Assembly: GCA_034509755.1 (NCBI GenBank)
Contig: CM067550.1
Coordinates: 11,525,001 to 11,589,000, forward strand
Direction of reading: 5' to 3'
From: Anisodus tanguticus
Lineage: Eukaryota > Streptophyta > Magnoliopsida > Solanales > Solanaceae
Length of the DNA stretch: 64,000 bases
How positions within the stretch are numbered: the stretch's first letter is position 1; the number at the start of each line of letters is the position of its first letter. The translations under genes and the position numbers were made by a program. The notes beneath the pieces are model-generated. The model was not told the origin of the DNA and made no database searches. It saw only the letters and a list, made by a program, of their open reading frames with translations. Below, in pieces: positions 46,141 through 58,920 of this stretch.

Positions 46141-46453
46141 TGACTTGTGTGATTCAGATTCCAGTAAGATTACTACAAATATTTGTCATTTTAACAAAAA
46201 AAGATAAACTTAATTATTTTTTCACATTTACCCTTAATATTAATTGTTTTTTAAAGTAAACAATATTGATTACATAACATAAAAATTATAAATTTGAAGA
46301 CTTCAAACAAGTGATTATTAGTTGCTGTTATTATTGTTCAAATAAAAATACAATTAGTTTAGCGTAATTTATGAAGAGAGATAAAGGGTAAATTAGTAAA
46401 AAAACACTTCTATTTATGATTTCTTCAGGGCTTGCAAAAGAGAAATTACTAAT

Positions 46454-46471
46454 ATGGTACAGAGTAGCTAG
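46454..46471 (+). other. short uORF upstream of the thiouridylase gene
   Basis: ATG GTA CAG AGT AGC TAG lies 35 bases before the main start. Whether it is in the transcript depends on the unknown start site. Confidence 0.35.
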
Positions 46472-46495
46472 AATTTCAGAAACCTCACTCCCCGA

Positions 46496-46705
46496 ATGAG
46501 CAGAAATGCTAAGGGCTGCCATGTCAACAATCCCTCTTTCCCTTCAATCTTCACACCCTCTCAAGCACTTGTTCTCCCTTTACCCTTTCCAAAAACCCCT
46601 TATCCAGGTTTTCTCTCAGCCAAGAAAGATTACAACAACTGCAAGACGAATATTTTCGCTGAAACCCCTTTCAGTTTCATCCCCAATCAAGAACTATGTG
46701 GATGA
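46496..46705 (+). other. overlapping uORF (69 codons) over the thiouridylase start
   Basis: The ATG at 46496 lies 10 bases before the main ATG at 46506 in a different frame. The frame runs 200 bases into exon 1. Its context is weak (C at -3, A at +4), while the main ATG has G at -3, so leaky scanning is plausible. No homology is recognised in its product. Confidence 0.45.
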
Positions 46706-49700
46706 AATAATCGACCCCACTTACTTATCTTCCTCGATGCCTCACAAGAATTCTCTCAAAGTCGCGGTTTTGGTTAGTGGCGGCGTCGATAGCAGCGTGG
46801 CTCTTCGGCTACTTCATGCTGCTGGACATTCCTGCACTGCTTTCTATCTCAAGATTTGGTTTCAGGTATGTAATTGTACTACTTCTACCCCAAATCAATT
46901 AGTCTTCGTTTAAGTGGCCATGCAAAGTTGAAGAATATGGGTTGTTTACTACTGTTCCCTCTTTCTCTATCCCTTTTGATAGATCAAATAAGTGGAGTAG
47001 TATCTTATATTAGCGGTAGTGTTAGATTTTTCTTAAGACAAGCTTTAATAAACAAAATAGTATCTTAATTCTCAGATAAATTATGCCAATTAGTAATACA
47101 TAATTTAATACCGGAAATCAAATGATGTACTTACTAGTTAAGAATCAAATGCTGTAACAGTTATGAAAGATTAAATTAGTTGTGAGACTTTTATGTGGCA
47201 GACAAACACTATTTTAGCTATGTGAAATCTTATACCGGAGTTAGTTTTCCTTATACCTTAAACAAAATGATCCCTTGATCTTTTTAGTTTCAAGCAATGT
47301 TAAGCAATTATCAAGTGTATTTCCTTTTTTTTTGTAGGAAGACTTTGAGAACTTTTGGTCTGAATGCCCGTGGGAGGATGACTTGAAATATGCCAAGGCT
47401 GTTTGTGACCAGGTCAGTCTCTTGCTGCATTATTTGTTGGTTTCTTTTTATTATTACTGTATTAGTTTATTTTGTGTTTTTGGGTGGTGCTGGGTGGGTG
47501 GGTGGTGTGTGTGTGTGTGGGGGGGTAGATCCATCCAATTTGCAAGACTTGTTAATTACATTAAAGGCCAGTGAAGGATTAAGTTGCTCGGACTCAGGAG
47601 CGGGTGTCCGATAGGGGTGAGGATCTAGAGGTCGGATCCTTCGTGATCTAACTTTAAAGATCCGGGGATACGGATCCAGGTATGGATATGGGTACGTGGA
47701 TTCGGCTAAAATTAATTCAAATATCTAAAAATAGAGTTGTAAAACCAAAATTATGAGATATTATGTGAAAAACTTGAGGAGAAAATATTGATCAAGGGGA
47801 GAATCCCGTAAGGAGATAAAAGGAAAGGAGTGACCTAGAAATTTCTATATACAAGATATTCTATTTTCTTCAAATTCACCTTTGCTTTTGTTTTGATTAA
47901 AGAAATAATTGAATCTGTCAGGAATTTCTCCGCTGATTTTGGTCAAAGTACCCAAAATCGGTTGACCAGATCTGGTTGGATCCCACACCCATGTCATGTC
48001 AACACGGGTGCGGCACCGAAAGTGAAGAGTCCGAGCGACATAGGACTGTAGGATTAAAATATATTGTTAATGTACGAGATTATAAAACTTCCTGGCCTGG
48101 CTGTGGAAAAAGGAAAAAGGATAACCATACCAAATAGTTTAAAATAAGATTCAATCGAGAGTGTTTCCGGACATGATGCGCTTTACCTTTTGCACATAAT
48201 CCAGATTGTGGGTGATTTTTTCTTTTTCCGGTCTTGCATTAGTAATCTGATATTTCCCACTATGCTTCCACAAGCGCTTTTCGTTCATGTTATGTTTCCA
48301 CAAAATCTTTTCACGTTGATGGTTCCTGTTATGAAGGGAGGGAGGGAGCAAGGGAGGCGTGTTTCTTTCTCTTGCATTAGTTAGTTTGATATTTCTAATT
48401 AAGTTGCCACATTTGTTTTCGAACTTCTCAGGTTGATGTACCATTAGAAGTTGTCCATTTGACTGATGAATATTGGAATAATGTGGTATGTTTCTGGTTA
48501 CTTTTCAGCTGCTTTAAATACACATTTTTCCAGCCTGGTCTCATGAATGGAATATTTTCTTTAGATTGGGTTTTTATACAAAGGTTTCTTTATGTGATGC
48601 AATATAAAGATAAGCTGGGGGTTGTTGATGAAAGCTTGGCCATAATATTAGTTTGTTTTTTGATTAGTAAGTTCTCCATGTTTAGGTGTCATATATCATC
48701 GAGGAGTACAAATGTGGCAGGACTCCAAATCCAGATGTCCTTTGTAATACTAGAATAAAATTTGGTCAGTCATCTTATACGAAAAGCAATCCACTATTCT
48801 TTAGTTTCGTTTGCCTGAAAGTGGTAAATTTATTTTCAGGTGCTTTTATGGATGCCATTAGTGGAATGGAATTTGACTTTGTCGCTTCGGGACATTATGC
48901 AAAGATTGTCCATGCATCTATTGTGCAGCTGGACGAACCTTCTGTGTTGGAATTGTCAAAAGATATGGTGCGTATTCAATATTTATATGTTTTCTAGAGC
49001 CTCTTACCATATTTTCTTTTGTAAAGTTTGATATGTTTACTTGAGAAGGGGATTTCTTGAAGATGAGAGTGGTGGGAAAGAATCTTGCTTTATTGTAGGT
49101 AAAAGGATGAACATATGGGAAATTGAATAGACTTAGGCAGATATACATGGTTGGGAATTAAACATTATGGTCCCATAAAAAAAAGTTCTTTTTGTGTAAG
49201 AGAAATAGGCATTTAGCAGTTGAGGATAGAAAGTTTGATTTAACACCTTGATAACCACCCAACAGCCGGTGCTTTTAACCAAAATTTCGCCGGTGCTTTT
49301 AACCAAAATTTCTTCTTCGGTCTTTTCATCGACATTTTTCACGACCGTCTGTATAATTCTTTCAGTTAAGTTTGGTATGTTTCTTGAGATATTTTACATT
49401 TGTTTCTAATCTTGAAAATATAGTAAATGTAATGAAGCACCTTATTGAGAAAAGATGATATCTCCAAATTATGCTAAAGAACAGATAAATAAAAGAAACA
49501 AAGTGAAATATTATTCTGTTGAAGGTTCATATGTCTCATCTTTTGATCACCGAAGAAGTGGTTCAATTTGTCACATCTTAACTCCTGATTTACTGAGAGT
49601 TGTATAGCATACACCTTTTCCTAAGCGTACCAGAAGCATTACAAGGGTATACGAATAATTGGAAGATATTTTTGTTTGGTTTCATATGTGCATTTCCACA

Positions 49701-52416
49701 ACAACATACCCAACATACCCAGTGTAATCCCACAAAAATTTTCCTGTAAATAAAGAAAAAAACTTTTTTGATTTAGTGAAAAAACAAACAATTAAAAAAA
49801 TTGTTTGACTTGGGCAGGTTGGGGATGATCCGTCGTTTTGGCCAAATGTCCAAATCTTGCTTGAAGTGAATATTGGATGGGATGGATATGAGCCATTTAT
49901 TGACTCAACTCTTTTTGACCGGCCTAACTTTAGCCCAACCTTCCTATTTGACACCCCTAAGTTTTGTGAGTGTAGCATGTTGTGCAAGTGATGTCCTCCA
50001 CTTCTCACTGAAAACTTGGATTGAAAGACTCTTCAAAATCTCCTGCCTATTTGCGGCATACATGAATCTTTTCAGAATTCTCATGTCTTCCTTAATCTAA
50101 CTAACAGTAACATTATACAAGATATCAGTGACATTCTTTGATGTTTGTGCTTGCTTTTAGCTTCATTTGATATTCCTAGAATTCTAAACACGTCCTTGCC
50201 CCCGAGTTTTTGCATTCTCTTTTTGGGGTCAATTTGGCTGATTGCTTATGTCTGCAGTGGTGCTGTTTCAGGTCAAGGACCAAACCTACTTCCTTTCTCA
50301 TCTCTCACAGGCTCAGCTTAAACGACTTATTTTCCCACTTGGATGTATCCAAAAGGTGAGGTGAGACTGTTGTCTTTGCACTTATCACTGAATCTGTCTT
50401 TGCCCTCCTTCCTTCTGGGACGTGATCGTTTGAAAAAGTTCAAGTCTTCATTGAGGCTGAATTGCCTTTAATTTTTCATCACATATCTGCAGGATGAAGT
50501 TCGCATGCTTGCTAAGTCATTTAATCTACCAAACCAAAACAGGAAGGATTCACAAGGAATATGTTTTCTTGGCAAGGTCTGTTTTACCAGCACATTCGTC
50601 AGCTACATTATTTTTTTTGTTTTTTGGTACAAGGTGCTGTTTGGTCAATCTTATGTCATTCTCATGGAGTAACTCAAATAAGTTACTAACTCGTTTAACT
50701 GTTCTGCTGGTAAGTTGTAATCAGTTAATTAGCTCTCTTAACCATGACTTGTGAGAATCATTTGCTAAATAACAATGTATGAGCTTTTCGGATTAGTTGC
50801 GGCAGGCTGTAATTGTCTAAACTTCTCTATGCAAAGTGGATGGGACTTACAATGTTTTTGCTATATTTAAGACCATTTATATCAAGCTGCCAGTGCCAAC
50901 ACTGTATAAAGGATGTGGAGGTTCATATTTTCGGTCCACCATTACAAGTAATATAAGTATATTCATAACCATGACCAGCTGTATATTCAAAACTTCATCT
51001 TCTGCATAGAGGGTTTACACAACAAATGTTTTAGCCATATATTCATTTTGTAGCTATACAATTTCTTAATTCTGTTAGATTTTTGCACACTTCTCCAAAA
51101 AGCTTAAGATATGTTTTTTTTTTTTTTTTGTAAAAGTTCAGTTGTAACCCCGAGATCTTAGTGTCGGTTCCATTTGGAATTTCAGATAAAATTCAGTGAA
51201 TTTGTTGCTAGACACATTGGAGAATCAGAAGGTGTTATATTGGAAGCAGAGAGTGGAGATTATCTTGGAAACCACCGTGGCTTTTGGTTCTATACTATTG
51301 GCCAACGCCAAGGTTTACGTCTTCCTGGAGGGCCCTGGTATGCGGCTACGGAGCTCTTTCTTAATATATGTACTAGCTGTGGTCTCAGGTGGTTAAGTAA
51401 TTTGATTATCTTATATTCAACTGTTTTTGATATTGCTATTAACCGCCTACTGCGCATGGCTACTTGATCTCAACAAGTTGATAGTTGCCCTAATCAACAC
51501 AAAACAGATAACAAAATGCTTGCATATTGTCTCCCTGATGAGTTGCTTCTGCTCTTTGTATCGCTTCCTTATAAAAAAAAGAGCAATTATAGTTATCAAC
51601 CCGAAGATGTGTCAATCTTTTCCATTTGTCTTTTAATGTACTAATTAGAGATTTTGCTTACTTTGTAGGTATGTTGTGGAGAAGGATATTAAAAATAATG
51701 TTGTCTACGTATCAAGAAATTATTTCTCTGTTGACAAGAAAAGACGGTTATTTCGCGTTGGATCCTTGAAATGGCTCAGTGGTTTACTTCCTAGACAAAT
51801 CAATGAGCTTCAATGCAAGGTAAATCTTTCCTTTTCTCCCCATTTTTTTAACATATGTTCAATGACACCTTTATAATATCTAAGAATGTCCAACATGAGC
51901 TTAGGTTGTAAAAGACAAACTTTAAGATTTACGTGACATACACACAAGTAAAATAAGAGTTGACATTCTTGGATTTCGTTGTTCACTTGCCTGATTATTT
52001 TATTTTGGGAGCACTGTCATATTTTAAGTTTTGCATTGTGAGCTTGGTAACACTAGAAATTCAGAGTGATATGGTGTTGGTGTACAAGCAAATGCTCATT
52101 TTCAATTGTTCTGCAGGTTCGTCATGGTCCCGGTTTTTACAATTGCAGCTTGGTCATGGAAGTTGATGAACATGGTCAGGAAGTTGCAGTTGTCCGGATA
52201 TCTGAAGATGATCAGGGTTTGGCAGCTGGACAGTTTACCGCCTTTTACGATGGAAGGACTTGTATTGGTTCTGGCATAATACTAGAGTCATGGGATGATC
52301 AGGAATATCCTATTTGTGAGAGGGCTCTTGAAATTGCTCGAATGGAAGATAAATCCAAGCTCGGGAAACCAGTCAAGATAATGGTAAAACCAGAGCCTAG
52401 TGTTGCTGCAATCTGA
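46506..52416 (+). CDS. tRNA-specific 2-thiouridylase (MnmA/TRMU type)
   Basis: Ten exons: 46506-46865, 47338-47412, 48432-48485, 48686-48764, 48840-48967, 50272-50355, 50493-50576, 51186-51337, 51669-51819, 52117-52416. They join to 1467 bases, 488 residues, all GT-AG. The enzyme activates U34 of tRNA Lys/Glu/Gln with ATP and transfers sulfur to C2; eukaryotic forms act in organelles. Visible: a Ser/Arg-rich N-terminus (1-~60) fitting a transit peptide; PP-loop SGGVDSS at 91-97; catalytic Cys183 (NPDVLCNTRIKFG) and Cys284 (SQGICFLGK), spaced 101 residues as expected for this family; GFWFYTIGQRQGL; and a C-terminal beta-barrel ending LGKPVKIM. No damage. A second in-frame Met at residue 6 could allow alternative targeting. 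Gene symbol left blank as plant naming varies. Confidence 0.92.
47583..48039. mobile_element. MITE in thiouridylase intron 2
   Basis: The left end GTTGCTCGGACTC and the right end (inverted) GTCGCTCGGACTC are near-perfect inverted repeats. Inside are GGGTGTCCG/GGATCC-rich stretches near the left end and CACGGGTGCGGCACC near the right, a pattern common in Solanaceae MITEs. It sits wholly within the intron. Confidence 0.65.
49696..49740 (-). mobile_element. truncated TS-type SINE tail in thiouridylase intron 5
   Basis: ACAACAACATACCCAACATACC and AGTGTAATCCCACAAAA match the 3' end of the SINE family. The rest of the element is missing. Confidence 0.5.
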
Positions 52417-52830
52417 TTATGACTACCAGGCAAAACTTTATGTGGAACTGCTAATTCTGGAATTGTTTTTCTCAACAATGAGATTTCGCCTGATTTGCTA
52501 TCCATTAAATTGGCTGCGATAGCTTGAAGACTAACAGTGACAAAGTGTTTTAGGCTCTATACACGTGAACTCTCAAAAATTATCAAGATTCAGGAGGGGT
52601 AGTGAATTTTGCACCTGGGACTGTACTGGTTGGTTGATCTTCAGTTGTAGAGGAACAAGTGTTGATATCTATTTCCCAAGATTTAATGGGAGCTTGGGAG
52701 GCATTGGTTTCCCTTTGGTTAAATGAAGCAGCATCATATTTTGTAATAGATAGATCAGTTGCGTCCTGTTTTATGTAACATCATTTTTTGGTTTACAGTG
52801 ATAAAAGCACAATGATATTAAAATAAAACT
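52417..52830 (+). other. 3' untranslated region of the thiouridylase gene
   Basis: Non-coding after TGA 52414-52416. An AATAAA hexamer at 52822-52827 is a candidate poly(A) signal; others could be used. Confidence 0.4.
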
Positions 52831-53029
52831 AGGTGTCCCTCTTTCCAAATTTGTAATAGTTTGACCCTTTAGATAAACCGAAAATTGTCTTTCTATTTTT
52901 AATGCTATTGTTACATGGATATTTCAGCTCCAGTTCATCTTTCTTGCTCTCAGTGTGTCGAATTTTGTTGGCATTGAGAAAAGTTGATATTTGTCCAATT
53001 ATAGCAATATCACTTTTTATCTAAAATAT

Positions 53030-53317
53030 TTAACGTTTAATTTTATAACGAGCAAATGACTTTACTTGAATTGGCAACGGAGTTTTAGGAGCATATTGAG
53101 AGCATGGTGATGCATTATTGAACTGAGTAGTGTGCCCTCCATTGAAAATAACAAAGTATCTTAGATATTCATAGATTGGTTTCTCCCGTATTTCAGTTAT
53201 TTTTCTTAAAGCTCTGATTAATTCAAATTTGCGTCGTGCAAGACCCATTAGAGGGGAAGCACTTTCAAGTTTCTTCTCGGTGTTTTTATTCCCAAAGTTC
53301 AAACTCGAAACTTTCAC
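53030..53317 (-). other. open frame of 95 codons, unrecognised
   Basis: The frame reads SSLNFGNKNTEKKLESASPL, RRKFELIRALRKITEIREK and YEYLRYFVIFNGG. It has a protein-like composition but begins with a non-ATG codon (GTG) and I recognise no family. It may be a gene fragment or exon, or chance. Confidence 0.2.
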
Positions 53318-54636
53318 TCAAGGATGGAGAAATATTATCCATTTAATCACACCTCATGTGGTTATTGTATTCTAGAGTTGCTGAACTTTTAGCGCTAGAT
53401 CAGCCTGTTTGTTTTCTAGTTTTATCTCTAGGTCTATGTGTTATGCATGTATGTAGCTTCTTTGGCAACTGCAAGTTCCTGGACAGTCATTCTAAACATG
53501 GATACTAAAGAAAGTTTAGAAATGAAAAAAAAAATGATAAGCTCTTCTAAGATTTACTATCTGCAACTTTTCTACCCTAATGTGAATAATTTAAAAAGTT
53601 ATCCACTTTGGTGCACCTCTTTGTAAACATTATAGTTTTAACTTAAAACAATTATAATTTATATTACTTCATTTAAATTTTTAAAAACATAAATCTAAAT
53701 TTGAAAAAGTTAAAATTTGATATTTAGATTTACATCGAGATATGTTTGTTCACCATTGTCTAAGGTTGTAGGGAGAATAACTTTGATACCAAATGTTACA
53801 ATCAAATCTAGTTGTGACATATCTACTTCAGGCCTGGGACACGCCAGAGTCTAAAGTACTAAACAAAATACAACATGGGGGTTGTGGGAAAGATTGGGGT
53901 TTGATGATTGGGGTGGATTGGGTGGTGGTAGGGTGGTTGGTGAAATGTCATTTGTGGACTTATTTTTCTTACTTTGATTAGAGAAATCATTTTTCTCATT
54001 TTTAAGAAACTCGATTTCCTAAAAAAAATATTTTTTAAACTTTTGACCAAACAAACATAAAAAAATTAAAAAACACTCCATACCGAACACACCCTAAGTT
54101 AAAGGTAATTAAGTGGTTGGAAGCTTGACAAGAATTAAAAGAACTTGTGGGTACATATTGAAGCTTGAAAATTTAAAAGATCCACTCCCAACTTTCAAAT
54201 CATTTCCTATTTTCGTTGCCTCACCCATCCAAGGGTGGCTCCAAAGTTCTGATGGCCTAAAGCTAAATTTTAATAAGAGGCTTTAAGTTGTTAATTTATT
54301 TTTAGCTTTTTAAGATTTAATATAATTAATTAACTTTTCTAATAATTTTTGAGTTTTGAATACTCATTTATATTTTCAGTTGACATATTAAATTCTCATA
54401 AATAACAAAAAATGATATATAAATACATTTATGATGATACGATCAAATTCGAAAATCATTTCTATTTTGATTTTATAAAAATACATGTTTTATTTTTGAA
54501 TAAAGTTAGATAATGCAACTCTTATAGTTTAAAATATTGAAACCAAAGACACGTAGCTAGAGCATGAAAGAAATGAAGAAAAAATGAAAGGCACCAGAAC
54601 CAGAACAAAACAAGTACTCTCCCTCTGTCTTAATTT
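53318..54636. other. non-coding stretch
   Basis: AT-rich. CTCTCCCTCTGTCTTAATTTT near 54613 is a Stowaway-like MITE end. No gene is supported. Confidence 0.4.
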
Positions 54637-54639
54637 TTG

Positions 54640-55877
54640 TGGCATCACAAGAATGATGAGTCCAACTCAAAAACTTGTAAAAATTACAATAAATTTAACA
54701 ATGAGAGCACGAATAATGGTATGCGGAAGAAACTAAGGCTTACCAAAGAACAATTCACTTTGCTTGAAGAAAGTTTCAAACAGCACAGTACACTTGCTAT
54801 GGTATCTGTTAAATATACACAATATACATGCATATTGTGTATATTTGGGCTCTCGGATTTGTTGTAGAAACCGTATACATGGTAGATAGTTAGGTAATAT
54901 TTTAGTATCCTAGTTTAGATAATGTTGTAATGTAATTAGTATTGTACACTTACTATAATATTTGTATTACCATAAATATATATTTAGTATCCAAGTAGAA
55001 TAAGGTTTTAGGAGTAGAATAGGAATAGGATTCTCCTATTATGGAAATATGTAACTTGTATATATAGCCTTTCAATCAATGAAAATAATCAAGGGGATTA
55101 TTTCTTTCATATCATTAATATCTTATAAGTAGTTTCTATAGTTTTTTGGATTTAACTTATATATGGTGACAGGGTAAAAATGATTCGATATATATATATG
55201 TGCGTGTTAAATCTCCTTAGCTTCTTTCCGTGTTTAATTCTTTATGTTTGGATCCCGTCTGTCTCGATCCGCCACTATTAGAGCGGATAACCTGCCTTAG
55301 TCTGATGATTGTTGAAGTTAAATTCTATTATTTTGTATGTGCTTTTCAAAAACAAATTGTGGGGGTGAGGGAGGTAACTTGGAATTTAAAATGGATAAGT
55401 GGATTGATGAAAATTTTGTTTTAGTATGAGTTAATAATAATGATAGATTTGGATTGATATGCAGGGCAGAAATAAGAACTTGCAACCAAATTAAAAATCA
55501 AGCCGCGGCAAGTAGAAGTTTGGTTTCATAATAGAAAAGCACGTAATTAAAATCTGATTTACTATCTATATTTCATATTTCTCTTTTATTATATTATATA
55601 ATCATTTTTGATTCTTTTTCCTTTTAAATTTTAAAATTCGATTATTTTTTCATAAAGGACTAAACTGAAGCAAACATAAGTAGATAGTGAGTTCTTGAAG
55701 AAATGGTGCCAGAGCCTAAATGATGAAAATAATAGGCTAAAGAAAGAGTTGCAAGAGCTGAGATCAATAAAGATTGATCATTTGACGACACCATTTCATC
55801 TTCAACTTTTCAAGACAAGGACACTGACTCTATGTTCATCATGCCAGAAAACATCAAGAGGTGATAGTGCTGATTAA
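54640..55877 (+). pseudogene. class II HD-Zip transcription factor, broken by a solo LTR
   Basis: Three remnants keep exon order. 54640-54801: RKKLRLTKEQFTLLEESFKQ plus HSTL, the homeobox N-terminal half. 55465-55542: ELATKLKIKPRQVEVWFHN then RKAR, homeodomain helix 3. 55658-55877: TKLKQT, VDSEFLKKWCQSLNDENNRL and KKELQELRSIK, the leucine zipper, and TLTLCSSCQK, the conserved CPSCE-like end of class II proteins. In-frame stops occur in the second part (QK*ELAT) and third part (KQT*VDSEF). The 303-base solo LTR lies between parts one and two, at or just past the first splice junction. Intact relatives bind CAATNATTG-type sites as dimers. The 5' end is also lost. Confidence 0.85.
54807..55109 (+). 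mobile_element. solo LTR of the copia element 1/3 superfamily
   Basis: It starts TGTTAAATATACACAA, ends GGGGATTATTTCTTTCA, and matches the 5' LTR at 41140-41349 over most of its length. TATC lies on both sides (54803-54806 and 55110-55113). No internal domain is present, so it is a solo LTR produced by LTR-LTR recombination. It carries a 15-base-arm hairpin at 54811-54846. Confidence 0.85.
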
Positions 55878-57184
55878 AAAAATGAAACAGGATCAAAAAG
55901 TGGTTAGTTATGCAATGTTCAAAAGAGCAAATTGAAACAATATTCTTGTCAATGGGAAGAATAAATAGTAGGCCTTACTTACCAAAAAGTCATTTTTTAA
56001 AAACAAAGCATGACATGCTAAATATATAGATGCAGAACCAAAATTCATGAGTAATTCACCGTTGATATTCCAGAATAAACATGAAATTAACCCTTTTTAT
56101 GTTGCTCTAGTTCATCAATGTTTAGTTGATAATGCATAATCCAAGTGGTGGAGACCCATTGCTATAAGTAATTTCATCTAATATTTCTTTGGTCAAATTT
56201 TTAAAATCTGCTTACTTTAAAAAGTGTTTTTCATCATAAATACTTTTGAAAAAAACATGCTTGGAGAATAGAAATTCGTGTTTGGCAAATCAATTTGAAA
56301 ATCACTCTTGCCGATAGTAGAGTAGAATATTTGTGCTTGGTCAAAATTTCAAAAATGCCTCTGAAGAAAAGATAATATTTTCGGCTTCCTAAAAACAACA
56401 ACAGCTACTACTCATACAACTCAATTCTCTAAAATAAGTATATTTTTTTTTAAAAAGCAAAAGCTCTTTTAGCTACCAAGAAGCTTGGGTAAACGGGGTA
56501 ATAGTTTTATGATTTTTTTTTTACTAAATGCATGTCTGTGTATGTATACAGTATATATATAAGTAATAACCAACCTAAAATCAGAAGTAACCTTTAAGTT
56601 TTATGTAACGGTAGAACATATAATGATTTGTAATTTTAATTAGTTGATACGTGATAATAAGCGAATTATAATTTTTATATTGTATTAATAATTACTAAAT
56701 ATGTATTATAAGAATTTGTCTATAATTACTATATAGACTAGTTAATTATATAAAACAAATTCACACGCTCAACATGTACAACATCCGTTGTTGTCCATCA
56801 AAAAGTTTTGTAGGAATCCAATTCAAACATTATAGTTAAAATTCTAATATTAATTAACACTTGCTGGCTAATATAGAATTAATATTTTCGATAATAAAAT
56901 AATCCTATGTCTGCCATTAACATACGAGAAGAAGTCATATTTTTTACCACTAAAATTGCGCTCTAATGAATCCTGTCATGTTTTTTACCAATAAAATTGC
57001 GCTCTAATGAATCTTGTCATTACGCTATTGCCATTGTGTCAAATCTCACCATAAAAGCACACTCATTTCTCACTATCTTCTATGCTCTCACATTCTTTCT
57101 ATTCACTTCTATAATACCATGGAATTTCTTAATTAATTTCTTACTCTCTTTTGTACTTTGGTCATTATTTTTGGGGGAGGATTT
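55878..57184. other. AT-rich non-coding stretch
   Basis: A short direct repeat ACCA(C/A)TAAAATTGCGCTCTAATGAATC occurs near 56946 and 56988. No gene is supported. Confidence 0.4.
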
Positions 57185-57390
57185 TGAAAGATAGAATAAT
57201 TTCCCTTAGGAATTTCTTTCATTATTCACAATATATATAACTGTACAAGGTTGATTCTTAATATGGTACGAATCCTAACTTACCTTACAAAGGTTGATTC
57301 CTAATACAATTAGAATCCTAAGTTACCTTAAATATACATTTATCATAATTACAAAATATACGGCGAATATTCTGAGAATATTCGCTAATA
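57185..57390 (-). repeat. 3' LTR of copia element 4
   Basis: On the minus strand it starts TATTAGCGAATATTCTCAG (TA in place of the usual TG) and ends ATCTTTCA. The palindrome GCGAATATTC..GAATATTCGC sits at 57363-57385. Confidence 0.85.
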
Positions 57391-57392
57391 CT

Positions 57393-58209
57393 CCCCCTCA
57401 GACGGAGCGAGAGGAGGCCGAATGCTAAGGCTGGATCGAAAGTCGGTGAAGAGCTGTCGCGGTAGTCCCTTTGTGAAAATATCTGCATACTGATACGAGG
57501 AAGGCACGTGTAAAATTTTGACCTGACCACGAGCAACCTTCTCTCGTACAAAGTGGATATCCATCTCAATATGCTTAGTCCGCTGATGTTGGACTGAATT
57601 ATGAGACATATATATAGCAGATATGTTGTCACAATAGACTATAGACGCCTTGCGTAATGGACACTGGAGCTCCAAAAGAAGATTTCGGAGCCAACAGATC
57701 TCAGCGACGACATTAGCAACTCCGCGATATTTCGCTTCAAAGCACTCGAATGGGACAGCGTGGCCTGCCGCTTGGCGGACCATGAGATAAGATTATCCCC
57801 AAGAAATACACAGTACCCGGAGGTGGAGCGACGTGTGTCGGGGCATCCTGCCCAATCTGCATCCGTGTAGGCTAGCAATTTGGTTGGGACAGAGGGGTAT
57901 AGATGTAAGCCAAAGTCAAGTGTGCCCTTAACATATCTGATAATACGTTTGAGGGCGGCAAAATGGGACTCTCGGGGGTCGTGCATGAACAGACACACCG
58001 CCGAACGCATATGCAATATCGTGCATAGTGAATGTAAGATACTGAAGAGCACCTGCTAGACTCCGATATAGAGTGAGATCAGAAACTGCCGCACCGTCAT
58101 TGGCACTAAGCTTGGATTTTGAGTCCACCGGAGTTGGCATAATTTTACAATTTGCCATCTTGACCCTGTACACTATCTCTTCTGCATACTTTCGCTGACA
58201 CGGGAACAT
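57393..58209 (-). pseudogene. copia element 4 RNase H
   Basis: Pieces in three frames: LYRSLAGALQYLTFT, DADWAGCPDTRRSTSGYC, VFLGDNLISWSAKRQATLSH, EAKYRGVANVVAEICWL and TKHIEMDIHFVREKVARGQV. At least two frameshifts. Confidence 0.85.
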
Positions 58210-58920
58210 ATTGGCAAAGCAGATCTAGTCACCGATATACCCAAAAAATAACTTAGCTTCCCCAAGTCAGTCATAACAAATTCAGTTTTGAGTAGAGCAA
58301 TGATTTCATTCTTCAACCCGTCAGATGAGGCAGTAAGAACAATATCGTCGACATATAATAGCAAATATACAGTGCTGCTACCTCAGTGAAAAGTGAAGAG
58401 AGAGGTATCACACCTGCTACATAAAAAACCAATTTGCAGAAGATACCTGGCGAACCGATCATACCAAGCGCGGGGGGCCTGTTTCAATCCATACAATGAC
58501 TTCTTGAGACGACACACAAACTGTGGAGCTGCCGGATGAACAAAACCAGGAGGCTGATGCATGTACACGTCTCTTTCAAATCCCCATGAAGAAACGCATT
58601 CTTGACATCAAGCTGATGAATCGGCCAATGCAAGCCCATAGCAATACTGAGAACAATCTGAATAGTGGCCGGTTTAACAACCGGACTGAATGTCTCACCA
58701 CAATAAATACCCTCCTGCTGATTAGTGCCATTTGCAACTAGTCTTGCCTTATACCTCTCTAAGTCACCACCTGTCTCTCGAACTTGTGACGAAATAGCCA
58801 CATACACCGGATAACATTCACACCAAACCTGGTCTAGGTACCAAATCCCAAGTGTTCTCGCTTGGTTAAAGCGTTAAACTCCTCGCACATGGCCGCATTC
58901 CAATTGGGGTCCGGTTTAGC
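58173..58920 (-). pseudogene. copia element 4 reverse transcriptase
   Basis: In order: ERYKARLVANGTNQQEGI, LDVKNAFLHGDLKET, RLKKSLYGLKQAPRAWYDRF and MLLYVDDIVLTASSDGLKN. YVDD is intact. The domain is divided among four frames by small indels. Confidence 0.85.
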
